A DNA stretch of 35,088 bases, from contig NZ_LUUK01000157.1 in the NCBI RefSeq assembly GCF_001644025.1, forward strand, positions 1 through 35,088, read 5' to 3'. Origin of the DNA: Methylomonas koyamae. GTDB taxonomy: Bacteria; Pseudomonadota; Gammaproteobacteria; Methylococcales; Methylomonadaceae. The notes beneath the pieces are model-generated. The model did not search any database. It had not been told where the DNA came from and worked only from the letters and a program-made list of their open reading frames with translations. Positions 15,862 through 27,229 of the stretch are shown here, piece by piece. Every line of letters begins with the position of its first letter. Within the stretch, counting starts at the first letter, position 1. The position numbers were made by a program, and so were the translations under genes.

Positions 15862-18800
15862 TTACGTATCCGCCAGGATGTTTTGTAATTTCTCGCTAAT
15901 TAACCGATCCAATTCCTGCTCGGATAAATTTTCCACCGCCGTCCGGCCGAGATCAACATTAACGTCCTCGACTGGGCTCGGTAGCGGTTTTGCATGGCGC
16001 TCCAACAAATACGCGCAGACATCGGCCACATTAGCATAGTCAAACAATAACGTCGTCGGCAAATCGCAACCTAGGCGACGCTGCAAATTTACCCTCAACT
16101 CGACGATGGTGATCGAATCAAGCCCCATGTCGAAAAAACCTTGATAACTATCGATGGTTTTAGCTTCGTCCAGATACAGCACTTGTTTGATCGCTTGCTC
16201 GAGTTGGGTTTTGGCCAATTGGTAAGCTTCGTCCTGGCTTAACTCGGCTATTTGTTGCTCGAAATTAAGCACTGCTGGACTATCCGCGATAGCTTCGGCC
16301 TCTTCTACCAGCCCGCCGGTCACCTGCCATAAAGGTTTAGTCGCCGCCTCGGCCAAGGCCTTGCCAAATAACGGCCAATCGACGTCCATCAACACGTGCT
16401 GGCTCGCGCCGGCATTCAAGGCTTTCGCCAATAAACTCACAGCGAACGGCGCTGGCATCGCCACGACGCCGCTGGCTTGCATACGCTGTTGATCGACCCG
16501 GTCCAAGCCGGCGGCCATGCCGACATCGGCCCAAGCGCCCCAGTTGACGGTTAAGGCCGGCAAACCCAAGCAATTGCGGTATTGCGCCAAACCGTCCATC
16601 GCGGCATTGGCGGCGGCATAAGCCGCTTGCCCTCTGGAACCCAGCACCGAAGCCGCCGACGAACACAGCACGAAGAAATCCAATGCCGCGTCTTTGGTGG
16701 CTTGATGCAACAACCAGGCCCCCGTCACCTTAGCCGACCCTACCGCTTTAAAATCGTCCGCTTGCAGATTTTCCAACAGGCCGTCTTTTAAGATGCCGGC
16801 CGCATGTACGACGCCTTTCAAGCTTCCGCCGTGTTGCTGAATATGCGTCATTAACCCAGCGACAGCGTCGGCATCGGCAATATCGGCTTGAACGCAACGC
16901 ACGTCGCCGCCTTGCCGCCGTAAATCTTCAATCTTCTGCTGCGCCTCGCCCGCAGCCGGACGGCGGGCAATCAGCCATACCCGGCCGGCTTTGTTCGCCA
17001 CCAACCAGCCGGCAATAGCCAAACCCAAGCCGCCCAAGCCGCCGGTAATCAGGTAATCGCCGCGCGGATCGATGACGACAGCGGCGGCGGGTAAGGCGCT
17101 CGGTGTCAATCTGGCCGCGTAGCAACCTTCCGGCCGAATCGCAATTTGTTCGCCGCGAGGCGCTATCGCCATGATCGCCATCAACTTAGTCAACTGCTCC
17201 GGACCGCTACCAGCCATATCCAGCAAGCCGCCGAACAGTGCCGGCTGTTCCAAGCCAATCACCCGGCCGAGCCCCCACGCGGCGGCGCTTACCCAGCCGG
17301 TTGCCGCGTCGCCGTCAGCGGCGACCTGGGCGTTTTCGGTTAACCACCAAATCGGTAGCAGTTTATCCGCTTGTTTCAAAGCCCGGTAACAGGCAATAAA
17401 CCGAGTCATCACCGCGCCGAGGGCTTCCGGCCCGCCATCGGCCAAATCGCAGGCTTGAAAATTCATCACCGCCAGTTCCGCCGAGGATGCCGAGATAATA
17501 TCGTCCAAACAACGTTGCCAGTCCTGCTCGCTATCGAAAGGCAGCCGATAATGTTGCGCGCTTATTTTTTGATATTCGCCCCCCGATTCAAGCAAGACCA
17601 TCGGCATCTTGCCCGCAAAACCGCCGGTAAACAGCGTTTTGGCTCGCCCTTGCCGGTCGGCGATCAACAACCAGGTTTTGGCGGCCCCGGCTTGCGGTAA
17701 TTCGTAGCGCCTCCAACTAATTTGATAAGCGCATTGCGCCTGCCGATCTTGCGAAATCGCCTGCTGATGCAATGCGGTCAGATTGTGCAGAAGTTGCCGG
17801 GTTAATTTTCGTTCGTCCTCATTCGGGGTTTTATCCTGCCACAAGGCGGCCAACAAACTTTCGGTTTGGCCTTCGGCCAAGGCCTGTAAAACCGTAGACG
17901 CCGACTGAGCCTCGGTAATCGCTTGTTTAGCCGTAGGCGCAGCCAGCCAATAAAACTGGCGTTGCCAGGGATAGTTCGGCAATTTGATTTTTTCGCCGCC
18001 GGCGACGGCCCGCCAATCGGGCGTCAAACCCGCTTGATATAACCGAGCCAGCGCCCGGTAAGTTTCCACCCGGCTATCGCCCTTGCCGGTTTGGCCGTGC
18101 AGACAGATTTTTTCCGCGGCGGCCTCGATCTGCTTGACCAAACCGAATAAGACCGGCCTTGGTCCTATTTCCAGCAAAATATCCGCCCCTAGCGCGGCAA
18201 GTTGCCGCACGGCCGGATAAAATTGCACCGCTTGGCGGATGTGCTTAACCCAATAATCCGCTCCGGCGATTTCCTCGCCCGCTATGCGGCCTGTCAACGT
18301 CGATACCAGGGTCTTATCCGGCGCGCGAAACGCAATGGTCTCGGCGATCTCGGCAAAAACCGGTAAAGCCGCTTGCATCGCCGGCGAATGAAATCCGTGG
18401 GCGACATTCAACGGGGTAGCGGAAAGCCCAGCCTGCTCCAACGCTACGCTAATTTCTTGCAATGCCGTCTTCAAACCCGAAATGACCAGACTGTTGGCGG
18501 TATTCACCACCGCGATGCCGGCGCTATCGACGAAGGGAGCAAGCCAGGGCTGAACGGTTTTTTCGTCGGCGGCAACGGCGATCATCGCGCCGGGTACGGC
18601 ATGCTCGTTGATACTGCTGCTACGCGCGGCAATCAATTTCAAGGCATCGGGCAACGCAAACACCCCGGCGTGGCAAGCCGCCGCGTATTCCCCTATGCTA
18701 TGCCCCAACACGAAATCGGCCTTTACCCCCCAACTTTGCCACAAGGCCAGCATCGCATACTGAAACACGAAAATCGCCGGCTGGGCATGGGTTCTCAACC

Positions 18801-20631
18801 GTTGTTCGTCTGCTTCGTCGCACAACAAGGCCTTGACCGAATAACCAACCCGAGGCGCCAAAATGGCGTCGCATTGGTCCACCGCCGCCCGGAATACCGC
18901 TTCACTGCGGTATAAATCCAAGCCCATGCGCGGATATTGACTACCTTGTCCGGTAAATAAAAAGGCCAATTTCGGCTTTTTCCATTCCGAGCACGGCCTG
19001 ACGTCGTTCAACAAGCCCGGATCGCGCAATTGTTGGATCAGCTCCTCGCCGCCGCTCGCAACCAGCGCCTTGCGGAAGGAAAAATGGCTGCGGCAGGTAT
19101 TGGCGGTAAAGCAAAAATCCTGAATTCGACTGGCGGGCAATGCCTGTAACGCATCGGCATAGCGACTTGCGACGACTGGCAAAGCCGCTTGGGTTTTTGC
19201 CGACAGAGTCAAAAGGTGCAATCCGGTCGGCGTTTGACAGTCCCGCTTTTTCGGTGGCGGCGCTTGCAAAATGGCGTGTGCATTGGTGCCGCTCATACCG
19301 AATGAACTGACGGCGACCAAACCCGGTTCGGCTTTATCCGGCCAAGCGGTCAACCGGGTCGGGACTTTCAGATTGAACGTTTCCCAGGGAATATGGGGAT
19401 TGGGCTCGGAAAAGCCCAAACTGGCCGGAATCTCGCGATGTTTTAACATCAAAGCGGCTTTAATCATGCTGGCAATACCGGCCGCCGCTTCCAGATGGCC
19501 GATATTGGTTTTCACCGAGCCTATATACAACGGATTGTCCGGCGCCCGGTCTTGGCAATAGACCGTGCCCAAGGCTTCCGCTTCGATCGGATCGCCCAAT
19601 ACCGTGCCGGTCCCGTGGGCTTCGACGTAAACCACTTGTTCGGCGTTAATTTTGGCTTGCGCCAAGACTTGCCGTATCAGTTTTTGTTGCGCCAACCCGT
19701 TAGGCACCGTCAAGCCGCTACCGGGGCCGTCGTGATTCACGCCGCTGGCTCTGATCACTGCGATGATGTCGTCGCCGTCGGCCTCGGCATCGGACAGCCG
19801 CTTCAATACCAGCGCGCCGCAGCCTTCCCCTCGACCATAACCGTCGGCTGCGGCATCGAAGGCTTTGCTATGCCCGTCTTCGGCCAGTGCCCCGACCCTG
19901 GATAGAAACATCGCGACATTGGGGGTCAGCATCAATTGCACGCCGGCCGCCACCGCCACCCTGGATTCGGCCTTGCGCAAACTTTGGCAAGCCAGATGCA
20001 CGGCGACCAAGGCTGACGAACACGCGGTATCGATAGCAAGACATGGGCCTTGCCAGCCCATCACATAAGAAATCCGACCGGCGGCGAAACAAAATCCGTT
20101 GCCGCTACCGTCGTAGGTATTGATACGCGAATAATCGTCGGAATAGAGCTGCAACAGGCCATAGTCGTTTTGGCCTATGCCGAGAAACAAACCCGTATCG
20201 CTATCGCGTAGCGAATCGGGAACGATGTTGGCATGCTCCAATGCCTGCCAACAAACCTCGAGCAGCAAGCGTTGTTGCGGGTCCATGCTTTTGGCTTCGC
20301 GCGGCGAAATACCGAAAAACTCGGGATCGAAATCCCCCGGCCGCTCGATAAACCCGGCTTTGCGGGTATAGATTTTCCCCGGCACGCCGCGCTCGGCGCT
20401 GTACAGGCTAGCCATATCCCAACGGTCGCCAGGCACGTCGACGATGCCGTGTTCGCCGCGGCTCAATAACTGCCAGAACGCTTCCGGCGTATCAATGCCG
20501 CCCGGCAAGCGGCAACCGATGCCGACGATCGCAATCGGCTCGTTCGCCTTGGCTTCCTGGTCGAGCAAACGCTGTTTCATTTTTGCCAATGCCAGCGAAG
20601 CGCGTTTTAATTGATCTTCATTCTCCGACAC
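15862..20631 (-). CDS. Modular type I polyketide synthase C (KS-AT-KR-ACP)
   Basis: Last extension module encoded in the operon, 1589 residues. It starts with GTG (20629-20631) behind a GGGGAG site (20634-20641). Order: N-terminal coiled-coil docking helix (about 1-30); KS with DTACSS (Cys204), EAHGTGT (His339) and NIGHLE (His379); AT with GHSIGEY (Ser645) and HGFH (745-748), nearest to malonyl-type HAFH; a KR dimerisation linker (about 905-960) with no DH; structural and catalytic KR with TGGLGGLG (1196-1203), Ser1325, Tyr1338 and LKD (Asp1283, B-type); ACP with GLDSIT (Ser1506). Expected step: one malonyl extension leaving a beta-hydroxyl. The tail (about 1565-1589, ENLSEQELDRLISEKLQ) is a helical segment and there is no thioesterase. 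It starts 32 bases after PKS B. Confidence 0.93.
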   Translation of the reverse strand: MSENEDQLKRASLALAKMKQRLLDQEAKANEPIAIVGIGCRLPGGIDTPEAFWQLLSRGEHGIVDVPGDRWDMASLYSAERGVPGKIYTRKAGFIERPGDFDPEFFGISPREAKSMDPQQRLLLEVCWQALEHANIVPDSLRDSDTGLFLGIGQNDYGLLQLYSDDYSRINTYDGSGNGFCFAAGRISYVMGWQGPCLAIDTACSSALVAVHLACQSLRKAESRVAVAAGVQLMLTPNVAMFLSRVGALAEDGHSKAFDAAADGYGRGEGCGALVLKRLSDAEADGDDIIAVIRASGVNHDGPGSGLTVPNGLAQQKLIRQVLAQAKINAEQVVYVEAHGTGTVLGDPIEAEALGTVYCQDRAPDNPLYIGSVKTNIGHLEAAAGIASMIKAALMLKHREIPASLGFSEPNPHIPWETFNLKVPTRLTAWPDKAEPGLVAVSSFGMSGTNAHAILQAPPPKKRDCQTPTGLHLLTLSAKTQAALPVVASRYADALQALPASRIQDFCFTANTCRSHFSFRKALVASGGEELIQQLRDPGLLNDVRPCSEWKKPKLAFLFTGQGSQYPRMGLDLYRSEAVFRAAVDQCDAILAPRVGYSVKALLCDEADEQRLRTHAQPAIFVFQYAMLALWQSWGVKADFVLGHSIGEYAAACHAGVFALPDALKLIAARSSSINEHAVPGAMIAVAADEKTVQPWLAPFVDSAGIAVVNTANSLVISGLKTALQEISVALEQAGLSATPLNVAHGFHSPAMQAALPVFAEIAETIAFRAPDKTLVSTLTGRIAGEEIAGADYWVKHIRQAVQFYPAVRQLAALGADILLEIGPRPVLFGLVKQIEAAAEKICLHGQTGKGDSRVETYRALARLYQAGLTPDWRAVAGGEKIKLPNYPWQRQFYWLAAPTAKQAITEAQSASTVLQALAEGQTESLLAALWQDKTPNEDERKLTRQLLHNLTALHQQAISQDRQAQCAYQISWRRYELPQAGAAKTWLLIADRQGRAKTLFTGGFAGKMPMVLLESGGEYQKISAQHYRLPFDSEQDWQRCLDDIISASSAELAVMNFQACDLADGGPEALGAVMTRFIACYRALKQADKLLPIWWLTENAQVAADGDAATGWVSAAAWGLGRVIGLEQPALFGGLLDMAGSGPEQLTKLMAIMAIAPRGEQIAIRPEGCYAARLTPSALPAAAVVIDPRGDYLITGGLGGLGLAIAGWLVANKAGRVWLIARRPAAGEAQQKIEDLRRQGGDVRCVQADIADADAVAGLMTHIQQHGGSLKGVVHAAGILKDGLLENLQADDFKAVGSAKVTGAWLLHQATKDAALDFFVLCSSAASVLGSRGQAAYAAANAAMDGLAQYRNCLGLPALTVNWGAWADVGMAAGLDRVDQQRMQASGVVAMPAPFAVSLLAKALNAGASQHVLMDVDWPLFGKALAEAATKPLWQVTGGLVEEAEAIADSPAVLNFEQQIAELSQDEAYQLAKTQLEQAIKQVLYLDEAKTIDSYQGFFDMGLDSITIVELRVNLQRRLGCDLPTTLLFDYANVADVCAYLLERHAKPLPSPVEDVNVDLGRTAVENLSEQELDRLISEKLQNILADT

Positions 20632-20633
20632 GT

Positions 20634-20641
20634 CTCTCCCC
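20634..20641 (-). promoter_or_regulatory. Ribosome binding site supporting the GTG start of PKS C
   Basis: GGGGAGAG on the minus strand, two bases before GTG if counted to its end and about five from the GGAG core. It supports a GTG rather than a later ATG. Confidence 0.5.
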
Positions 20642-20663
20642 GTACTTTGTCTGCCGACATGAT

Positions 20664-23600
20664 TCAGAAGTGTTCCAAAAACCGGTCTATATCGGCTAAT
20701 TGTTCGTCCAAGGATAATATCGGCTCCTCGCTGTTTATCGCGTTTTTTGCGTCGGCAACAGGCTCGGCGCTCGGCTCTTCCTGCTTGGGCCTAGTATCCA
20801 CCAGCAAGCTCAACAGATAATCCGCCAACGCCGACAAGGTCGGATATTTAAAGGTCAAGGTCGCATCCAACGGCGGTTCGAACTCGCGTTGCAAGCGGTT
20901 GCGCAGTTCCATCGCCGTCAACGAATCCATGCCCAGCTCGAAAAATCCGCGCCTAGCGTCGATGTCGCCGGCAATCCCCAATACCGACCCGAGTAAGCGA
21001 CTGACATGCTCCAGCATGACTTCCCGCTGACTATCGGGGTTTTGCCGCAACAAAGACACAATAGATTCCCCGCCGTTAGAAGCGGCCTTGGTCGCCTGCG
21101 CCTGCCCCTGTTCCCGGCGGCTCAATAGCGCTTGAAAATAACCGTCGTGATCTTGATTGCCGGCATAGCGATCGAAGTCGATGTCGATAATCGCCAGATT
21201 GGCGTCGTCGGATTCGATCGCGGTCCGCATCGCGGCCAATGCAGTATCTGTCGCCATCGGCTTGACGCCCATCGTTTGCCATTGTTGGCGGCGAATATCG
21301 TTGACCGCCGCCGCCATGCCGGTATCTTGCCAGACCCCCCAATTGATAGCGTGCGCCGGCAGATTTTGCCGACGCCGGTAAGCCGCCAAGGCATCGACAA
21401 AGGCGTTGGCGGCTACATAATTGGCCAAACCGCCGGCGGCCAATACCGACGCCGAAGAAGAAAACAGCACGAAATAATCCGGAGAGCTTTCAAGCTCCAG
21501 ACTCAGCCTATGCAAATTCCAAGCGCCCGCCACCTTGGCCGGAAAAACGCTGCTGAACACCTGCCAATCGTAGTCTTGCAGCAAACAATCGGCGAACACG
21601 CCGGCACTATGGAAAATACCGGCCAAGCCTTGCCGACCCGGTACATCGACCGCCCGACGCAAAGCGTCGTAATCGCTGACGTCGACGGCTTGGATATGGA
21701 TCTCGACGCTCCCCGCCGCCGCTTGGTCCAGCGCTTGCTTCACTGCCGCGGACGGTGCCGTTCTTGCCAACAAGATTAAGTGTTTGGCGCCCTGCTCGAT
21801 CAACCATTGGGTTAGCTTAAAGCCCATGCCGCCGAATGCACCGGTCACCAGATAAACGCCTTGTTCGCGTATCGTCAAAGGCTGATTGCCGCCGGGAAGG
21901 CAAGACACTAAACGCGGCACGAATAGCCGCCCGTCTCGCACAGCATTTTGCAATTCGGCCTTGGCATCGGTTTGGCAAACCAGTTGGCAAGTCGGTAAAT
22001 CCAAGTCCATCCCTGCTTGCAAATCGAATAAGCGGCATTGAAGCCGCGGATATTCCTTGGCGGCGACTCTGACCATGCCCCACAAGGCCGCCATTGCGGC
22101 TTGCGGACAGTCGCCGTCGACAACCGGCTGCGCACCTTGGGTCAGCACATTGAAAGCCTGTAATCCGATAGACGCCGCCCCTAAGGCCTGCAACAAATGC
22201 AAAGTGCCGGCGCAAACGATAGCCAGCGTTTTTTCCACCGCCCGACTGTCGCTGGTTTCGTCGATAACGCCGTCCAGGCCCGAACAAACCAGCACCGCAT
22301 ATTGGCCATTTTCTTCAGGCTCAAACCAATGTTCCAGCACGCGTTCGAAATCCCGGCGTTGGAATGGGTCCACAGTCCACGAAGCGTCGTCGTGTTGAGA
22401 AAACGCTTGGCCGTATTCTAGCCTGGTACAACGATCGCCACGCGCGATTAAATACTCAGCCAACCGGTCCGCCGCGCCTTGCTTATCGTCGACGATCAAC
22501 CAATGGCGGCCGCGGATTCGCGCCGTCTGAGTCAAAATCACGCTTTGCCGGCATAGGCGTTCGGTTGCGTCTAACGGCGCGGTAATGAAGGCAGTCGACG
22601 CAAATCCGGTTTCGCTCAATAAACCCTGCCAGCCGTCTTGATCCAATAACGGATAATTCGCGTGGCGCCGTTGATCGTTGAACGCCCACCAACCGTCGGT
22701 CAACCCGAAAATCAAATCCACCCACAGCCGGGGCCGTAAACCTTCCAACAACAGCAATACGCCCTGATCGTTTAACAACTGCCGGACATGAGACAGGCTC
22801 TGGCGCAAATCGGCAGTGGCATGAACGACGTTGGCGGCGATGACCAAATCAAACTCATGTTCGGCAAAACCTTGGCTGACAGGGTCTTTGGCGATGTCCA
22901 AGGTTTGATACTTAAGCTGCGAATAGCCGGCGAAATTTGCTTCGGCCGAACTAAAAAAAGCCGACGACAAATCGGTATAGCGATACTCGAAATCGACCCT
23001 GCCGGCCAACAGCGGCAAGAGATGCCGCGTCGTGCCGCCGGTACCGGCGCCGATTTCCAAGACCCTTAATTTGCGGCCTTTGGGGATTAACGCCAACCAG
23101 CCGTCCAAGGCCTGAACCGCGCTACGGTTCAAAATCGTAAAACCTTCCGCTTGGCTATATAAAGTCGCGGCGGAAATGTTGCTGTTTTCCGGAAACAGCA
23201 ACGGCAGAAAATCGATGCTGCCGTTTAATACGCCGGCCAAATCCCGCCCGCATTGCCTGAGCAGTTGCCATTCAATGCCGCTGGCTATCGAACTCTGTTC
23301 CGGCCCGGCGACCAGCGGCTTCAAGACTCGCCATTGCTCCTGTTCCAGACTCAAATATTGCGCTTGGCTTAACACCGTTAAACAGCGCTGCAGCAACTTC
23401 GAATAACGCGGTAAAACCCCTAATTGCCGCAGGCACTGCGCCAATTCGAAACCTTCACCCACTTGGTACGGAAACGCCAAATCCTGCAAGGCTTTCAGCA
23501 CATAATTCAAGGCCTCGGCTTCCAAAACCTCGGCTTGGTTTTCGGCTATGCCTTGTGGCTGCGGCCAGTATTGCTCGGGGCCTTGGGCAATTTGCGCCAA

Positions 23601-26600
23601 CCAAGCCGCGCTTGCCTCGGGGTTTATCTCGTCGCTCGGGTTAGCGACGGCTTGCCATTGAGTTTTATAAAAAAGCCCGTCTTGCCGATTGGACGGCAAT
23701 CGCTTTAAGCCCAAACCTTGTATGCGGGCGATAGTCTCGCCGTCTTCGGCCAGAACATCGATATCGAAAAGCCATTGCCCTGCTTCGACACCCGTTAACC
23801 GTGCGTGCGCATGGATATCGCCCTGGCCTATCGGCCGGTAATACGTCAGCGACACCAGACTCGTTTGCACATAGGTTTCTTGGTCCTGCGGCAGCAAAGC
23901 GCCCGCCACTTGGAAACACGCATCCAGCATCGGCGGATAAAGAAAATAAGCACTGTCTCGCCGGGCGGCTTTGATCTTGCCCAGCGCCTGCTGGTCTTGC
24001 GCGGACAGGCTGTCCAGTAAGCGGTAAGCCGGACCGAAATCGATGCCTCGCTCGGCCATGGCCCGGTAATAGCGCTCGACATCCAAACCTTGGTTGAATA
24101 CCGGGATAGGCGACATCGATTCAGCCGCTTGATTCAGCGTCTCTATCCTGGCGCTAAAATGGCATTGCCAGGGTAAATCATCCACACAACGCGCATAAAT
24201 AGCGCAAGCGTAGCCGTCGGCATCGGCCGTCAGTAATAATTGCAGGCTCACCGCCTGCTCCTCGTCGAATAGCAATGGCGCTGGATAACTCACCTGCGCT
24301 ATACGGCAAGGCAGACCGCCCAAGGCCGCAACCGCCATTTCCAAATAATGGGCGGCGGGGAGCAAGAGCTTGCCGTGGTAACGATGGTCGCGGTGGAAAG
24401 CCAGATGGCTGGCTTGCAAAACGGCGCTAAAGACTTGCTTTTCCGGCTGATCCGCAGTTTCGAATGGGTTTTGCAAAAAAGGATGCAAGGCCGGCGCTTG
24501 CGCGGCCGTTCTCGGCGCGGCTTTAAACCAGTAACGCTGCCTACTGAAAGGATAAGCCGGCACATTCAAATGACGGCCTTTAAAATCCTGATAATAAGCC
24601 TGCCAATCGATCTTCAACCCGCCGCGATAAAGCGCCGCCAGCGTATCCAGCAAACCGCCGTCGGCTTGCCGGCTATCGAGGGAACTGATGGCCTTAACCC
24701 GGCCGTCCGGGTATTCGCGTTGTACCAATTTACTCAGCACGTTTTGCGGTCCGACTTCCAACATCCCATCCACGTCGTTGGCGACCAACTCGGCCAAGGC
24801 TTGGCTAAACAACACCGGGCTGCTGATCTGCTTCAGCCAATACTCGGCACTCGCCATTTCCGCACCGATTAACTGACCGGTCAGCGTGGAAATAATGTTT
24901 TTAGTCGGCGACCGATACGCGATGCCGGCCGCGCTAGCCGCGAATTCCCGAAGCATCGGCGCCATCAGCGGCGAATGAAAGGCGCGATCGACGTTCAAGA
25001 CCGCATAAGCCATCCCTTGCTGCTCCAGATAACGGCTGAAGCGGTGCAGTTCGTGTTTGGCGCCGGATACCACGGTATTGGTTTTGCCGTTGTAGCCGGC
25101 GACGCAGAGGCTACTGCCGCATTCTTGCAAGGCGAGCCCGACTTTATCGGCCTCGGCCAACACCGCCAGCATGCCGCCCTCTTCGCTCAGCGCCGCCATC
25201 AGCCGACCGCGCTGCTTGATCAGCGCCAAACCGTCTTCAAAGCTGAATACCTCCGCCAAACAAGCAGCTGCATATTCACCGACGCTATGGCCGAGCAAAT
25301 AATCCGCTTCGACGCCCAAGGCCAACCAAGTCCTAGCCAGAGCCACTTGAAAACAATACAAGGCCGGTTGGGCATACTCCGTCGATGCCAACCGCGCCGC
25401 GCCCTGCTCGGTAAACAGCAATTCGCGCAAGGAAACGCCCATTTGCCGATCAAATGCCGCTTCGCAGGCAGCGAAATCATCGGCAAACAACGGCAAATCG
25501 GCGAACACGTCTAAAAGCGGGCCGTTAAACGCGCCCTGGCCGGTGAACAGCAAGGCCATGCGTCTTTCCTCGCCGGCTTGGCCTTCGCTAAGGCTTCGCA
25601 AACCGTCGACCGCTTCGGCCATATTGGTGCACGGCAAGGCCAGCCGATAGGCGAAATGATCGCGCCGCACATTGACCGTATAACAAAAGTCGGCCAGCTC
25701 CAAGCCCGGATTGGCCGACAAATAGTCGCTATAAGCCTGTGCTAGCGCGCGCAATTCGAGCGGAGTCCGCGCCGACAGCGTCAATAGCTGCCGGCGATGG
25801 CGGCAAACGGCAGCCTCGTGCGCCTGTTTCGGCGCTTCGGCGACCAAAACGTGCGCGTTACTCCCACCAAAGCCGAAGGAACTGACGCCGGCAATCCTCG
25901 GCTGGCCCTGCTCGACCGGCCAATCGGCCAATTGCCGGCTGACCGTCAGATTCATGGATTGCCAATCGACGTGCCGGTTCGGCTGCTGAAAATGCAATTG
26001 CTTGGGAATTTTTTGGTGTTGCAGCATCAACACGGTCTTGATAAAGCCGGCAATACCGGCCGCCCCTTCCAGATGGCCGATGTTGCTTTTCACCGAACCG
26101 ATCGTCAACGGCGTTTGCCGCCGGCTGCCGTAAACGGCGTGCAAGGCTTCGATCTCGATAGGATCGCCCAAGCTGGTGCCGGTACCGTGCGCTTCGACAT
26201 AAGCGACTTGTTCGGCTTGCAATCCGGCGGCTTGCAAGGCTTGTTTCAGCACTTGGCGCTGAGCGCTACCGTTGGGCGCGGTCAAACCGCTGCTGCGGCC
26301 GTCCTGGTTGGTGGCCGAACCCTTGATCACCGCCAAGACCTTGTCGCCGTCGCGCTGGGCATCGGCCAATTTTTTCAAAACCACGACACCGCAGCCTTCA
26401 CCGCGCACATAACCGTCCGCGCCATCGTCGAAGGTTTTGCATCGCCCGTCCGGCGACAGCATGCCGGCTCGCGAAAAATTGATGCTGAATTCGGGCGCCA
26501 ATAAGGCGTTGACGCCGCTGGCCAAGGCCAATCGGCATTCGCCGGCACGCAGACTCTGACAAGCTAAGTGAATCGCCACCAACGACGAGGAACACGCGGT

Positions 26601-27227
26601 ATCGACGGCAATCGCCGGCCCTTGCGTCCCCAAATAAAAGGCCAAGCGGCCGACGGCGGTGCTATGCGCGGTGCCGGAAGCCATATAACTATCGATTTCG
26701 CGATAGTCACGGCTGGCCAGCAGATGGTAATAATCGTTGCCGCAGATACCGGCGAACAACCCAGTTTGACTGCCCATTAACGAAGAAGGCGGAATACCGG
26801 CCTGTTCCAACGCCCGCCAATGGCTTTCCAACAACAGGCGTTGCTGCGGATCGAGACTGTCGGCTTCGCGCGGCGAAATATAAAAAAACTCGGCGGCAAA
26901 TTGATCGATATCGTTGAGGTATCCGCCTTGAATGCTCAGGATTTTACCGGCGGCATCGGGATTGGGATCGTAAAATTGCGCTTTGCTCAAACGCTGCTCC
27001 GGTGCCTCCCTAACGGCATCGATACCGTCGGCCAAGACCTGCCAAAAGGCGTCCAAATCTTGCGCGTCCGCATCGCCGCCCGGAAAGCGGCAAGCAGCGC
27101 CAATGACGGCAATGTCGTCCTGTTCGCGGTTTTGCTCCAATTCGGCGATAGTGGCTTTTAGCCTTCGAATTTCGACTAAAGCGTTTTTGACCAATTGCTG
27201 ATAATCGGGGGCTTCGGTACTCGCCAT
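20664..27227 (-). CDS. Modular type I polyketide synthase B (KS-AT-DH-cMT-KR-ACP)
   Basis: Middle module, 2187 residues; ATG at 27225-27227 with AGGA at 27233-27236 inside the end of PKS A. Order: coiled-coil docking helix (about 8-35); KS with DTACSS (Cys212), His347, His385; AT with GHSVGEY (Ser648) and RAFH (748-751), a variant of malonyl-type HAFH; DH with intact H948xxxG952xxxxP957 and Asp1102 (LDACFQ); C-methyltransferase with SAM motif [11 protein letters not shown] (1390-1400); KR with TGAFGGMG (1795-1802), Ser1924, Tyr1937 and FAD (Asp1880, B-type-like); ACP with GMDSLT (Ser2102). There is no ER. The expected product of the module is an alpha-methyl alpha,beta-alkene. The C-terminal tail (about 2165-2187, acidic helix) probably docks to PKS C. 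Two bases separate it from the PKS A stop codon, so the genes form one operon. Confidence 0.95.
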   Translation of the reverse strand: MASTEAPDYQQLVKNALVEIRRLKATIAELEQNREQDDIAVIGAACRFPGGDADAQDLDAFWQVLADGIDAVREAPEQRLSKAQFYDPNPDAAGKILSIQGGYLNDIDQFAAEFFYISPREADSLDPQQRLLLESHWRALEQAGIPPSSLMGSQTGLFAGICGNDYYHLLASRDYREIDSYMASGTAHSTAVGRLAFYLGTQGPAIAVDTACSSSLVAIHLACQSLRAGECRLALASGVNALLAPEFSINFSRAGMLSPDGRCKTFDDGADGYVRGEGCGVVVLKKLADAQRDGDKVLAVIKGSATNQDGRSSGLTAPNGSAQRQVLKQALQAAGLQAEQVAYVEAHGTGTSLGDPIEIEALHAVYGSRRQTPLTIGSVKSNIGHLEGAAGIAGFIKTVLMLQHQKIPKQLHFQQPNRHVDWQSMNLTVSRQLADWPVEQGQPRIAGVSSFGFGGSNAHVLVAEAPKQAHEAAVCRHRRQLLTLSARTPLELRALAQAYSDYLSANPGLELADFCYTVNVRRDHFAYRLALPCTNMAEAVDGLRSLSEGQAGEERRMALLFTGQGAFNGPLLDVFADLPLFADDFAACEAAFDRQMGVSLRELLFTEQGAARLASTEYAQPALYCFQVALARTWLALGVEADYLLGHSVGEYAAACLAEVFSFEDGLALIKQRGRLMAALSEEGGMLAVLAEADKVGLALQECGSSLCVAGYNGKTNTVVSGAKHELHRFSRYLEQQGMAYAVLNVDRAFHSPLMAPMLREFAASAAGIAYRSPTKNIISTLTGQLIGAEMASAEYWLKQISSPVLFSQALAELVANDVDGMLEVGPQNVLSKLVQREYPDGRVKAISSLDSRQADGGLLDTLAALYRGGLKIDWQAYYQDFKGRHLNVPAYPFSRQRYWFKAAPRTAAQAPALHPFLQNPFETADQPEKQVFSAVLQASHLAFHRDHRYHGKLLLPAAHYLEMAVAALGGLPCRIAQVSYPAPLLFDEEQAVSLQLLLTADADGYACAIYARCVDDLPWQCHFSARIETLNQAAESMSPIPVFNQGLDVERYYRAMAERGIDFGPAYRLLDSLSAQDQQALGKIKAARRDSAYFLYPPMLDACFQVAGALLPQDQETYVQTSLVSLTYYRPIGQGDIHAHARLTGVEAGQWLFDIDVLAEDGETIARIQGLGLKRLPSNRQDGLFYKTQWQAVANPSDEINPEASAAWLAQIAQGPEQYWPQPQGIAENQAEVLEAEALNYVLKALQDLAFPYQVGEGFELAQCLRQLGVLPRYSKLLQRCLTVLSQAQYLSLEQEQWRVLKPLVAGPEQSSIASGIEWQLLRQCGRDLAGVLNGSIDFLPLLFPENSNISAATLYSQAEGFTILNRSAVQALDGWLALIPKGRKLRVLEIGAGTGGTTRHLLPLLAGRVDFEYRYTDLSSAFFSSAEANFAGYSQLKYQTLDIAKDPVSQGFAEHEFDLVIAANVVHATADLRQSLSHVRQLLNDQGVLLLLEGLRPRLWVDLIFGLTDGWWAFNDQRRHANYPLLDQDGWQGLLSETGFASTAFITAPLDATERLCRQSVILTQTARIRGRHWLIVDDKQGAADRLAEYLIARGDRCTRLEYGQAFSQHDDASWTVDPFQRRDFERVLEHWFEPEENGQYAVLVCSGLDGVIDETSDSRAVEKTLAIVCAGTLHLLQALGAASIGLQAFNVLTQGAQPVVDGDCPQAAMAALWGMVRVAAKEYPRLQCRLFDLQAGMDLDLPTCQLVCQTDAKAELQNAVRDGRLFVPRLVSCLPGGNQPLTIREQGVYLVTGAFGGMGFKLTQWLIEQGAKHLILLARTAPSAAVKQALDQAAAGSVEIHIQAVDVSDYDALRRAVDVPGRQGLAGIFHSAGVFADCLLQDYDWQVFSSVFPAKVAGAWNLHRLSLELESSPDYFVLFSSSASVLAAGGLANYVAANAFVDALAAYRRRQNLPAHAINWGVWQDTGMAAAVNDIRRQQWQTMGVKPMATDTALAAMRTAIESDDANLAIIDIDFDRYAGNQDHDGYFQALLSRREQGQAQATKAASNGGESIVSLLRQNPDSQREVMLEHVSRLLGSVLGIAGDIDARRGFFELGMDSLTAMELRNRLQREFEPPLDATLTFKYPTLSALADYLLSLLVDTRPKQEEPSAEPVADAKNAINSEEPILSLDEQLADIDRFLEHF

Positions 27228-27229
27228 AT

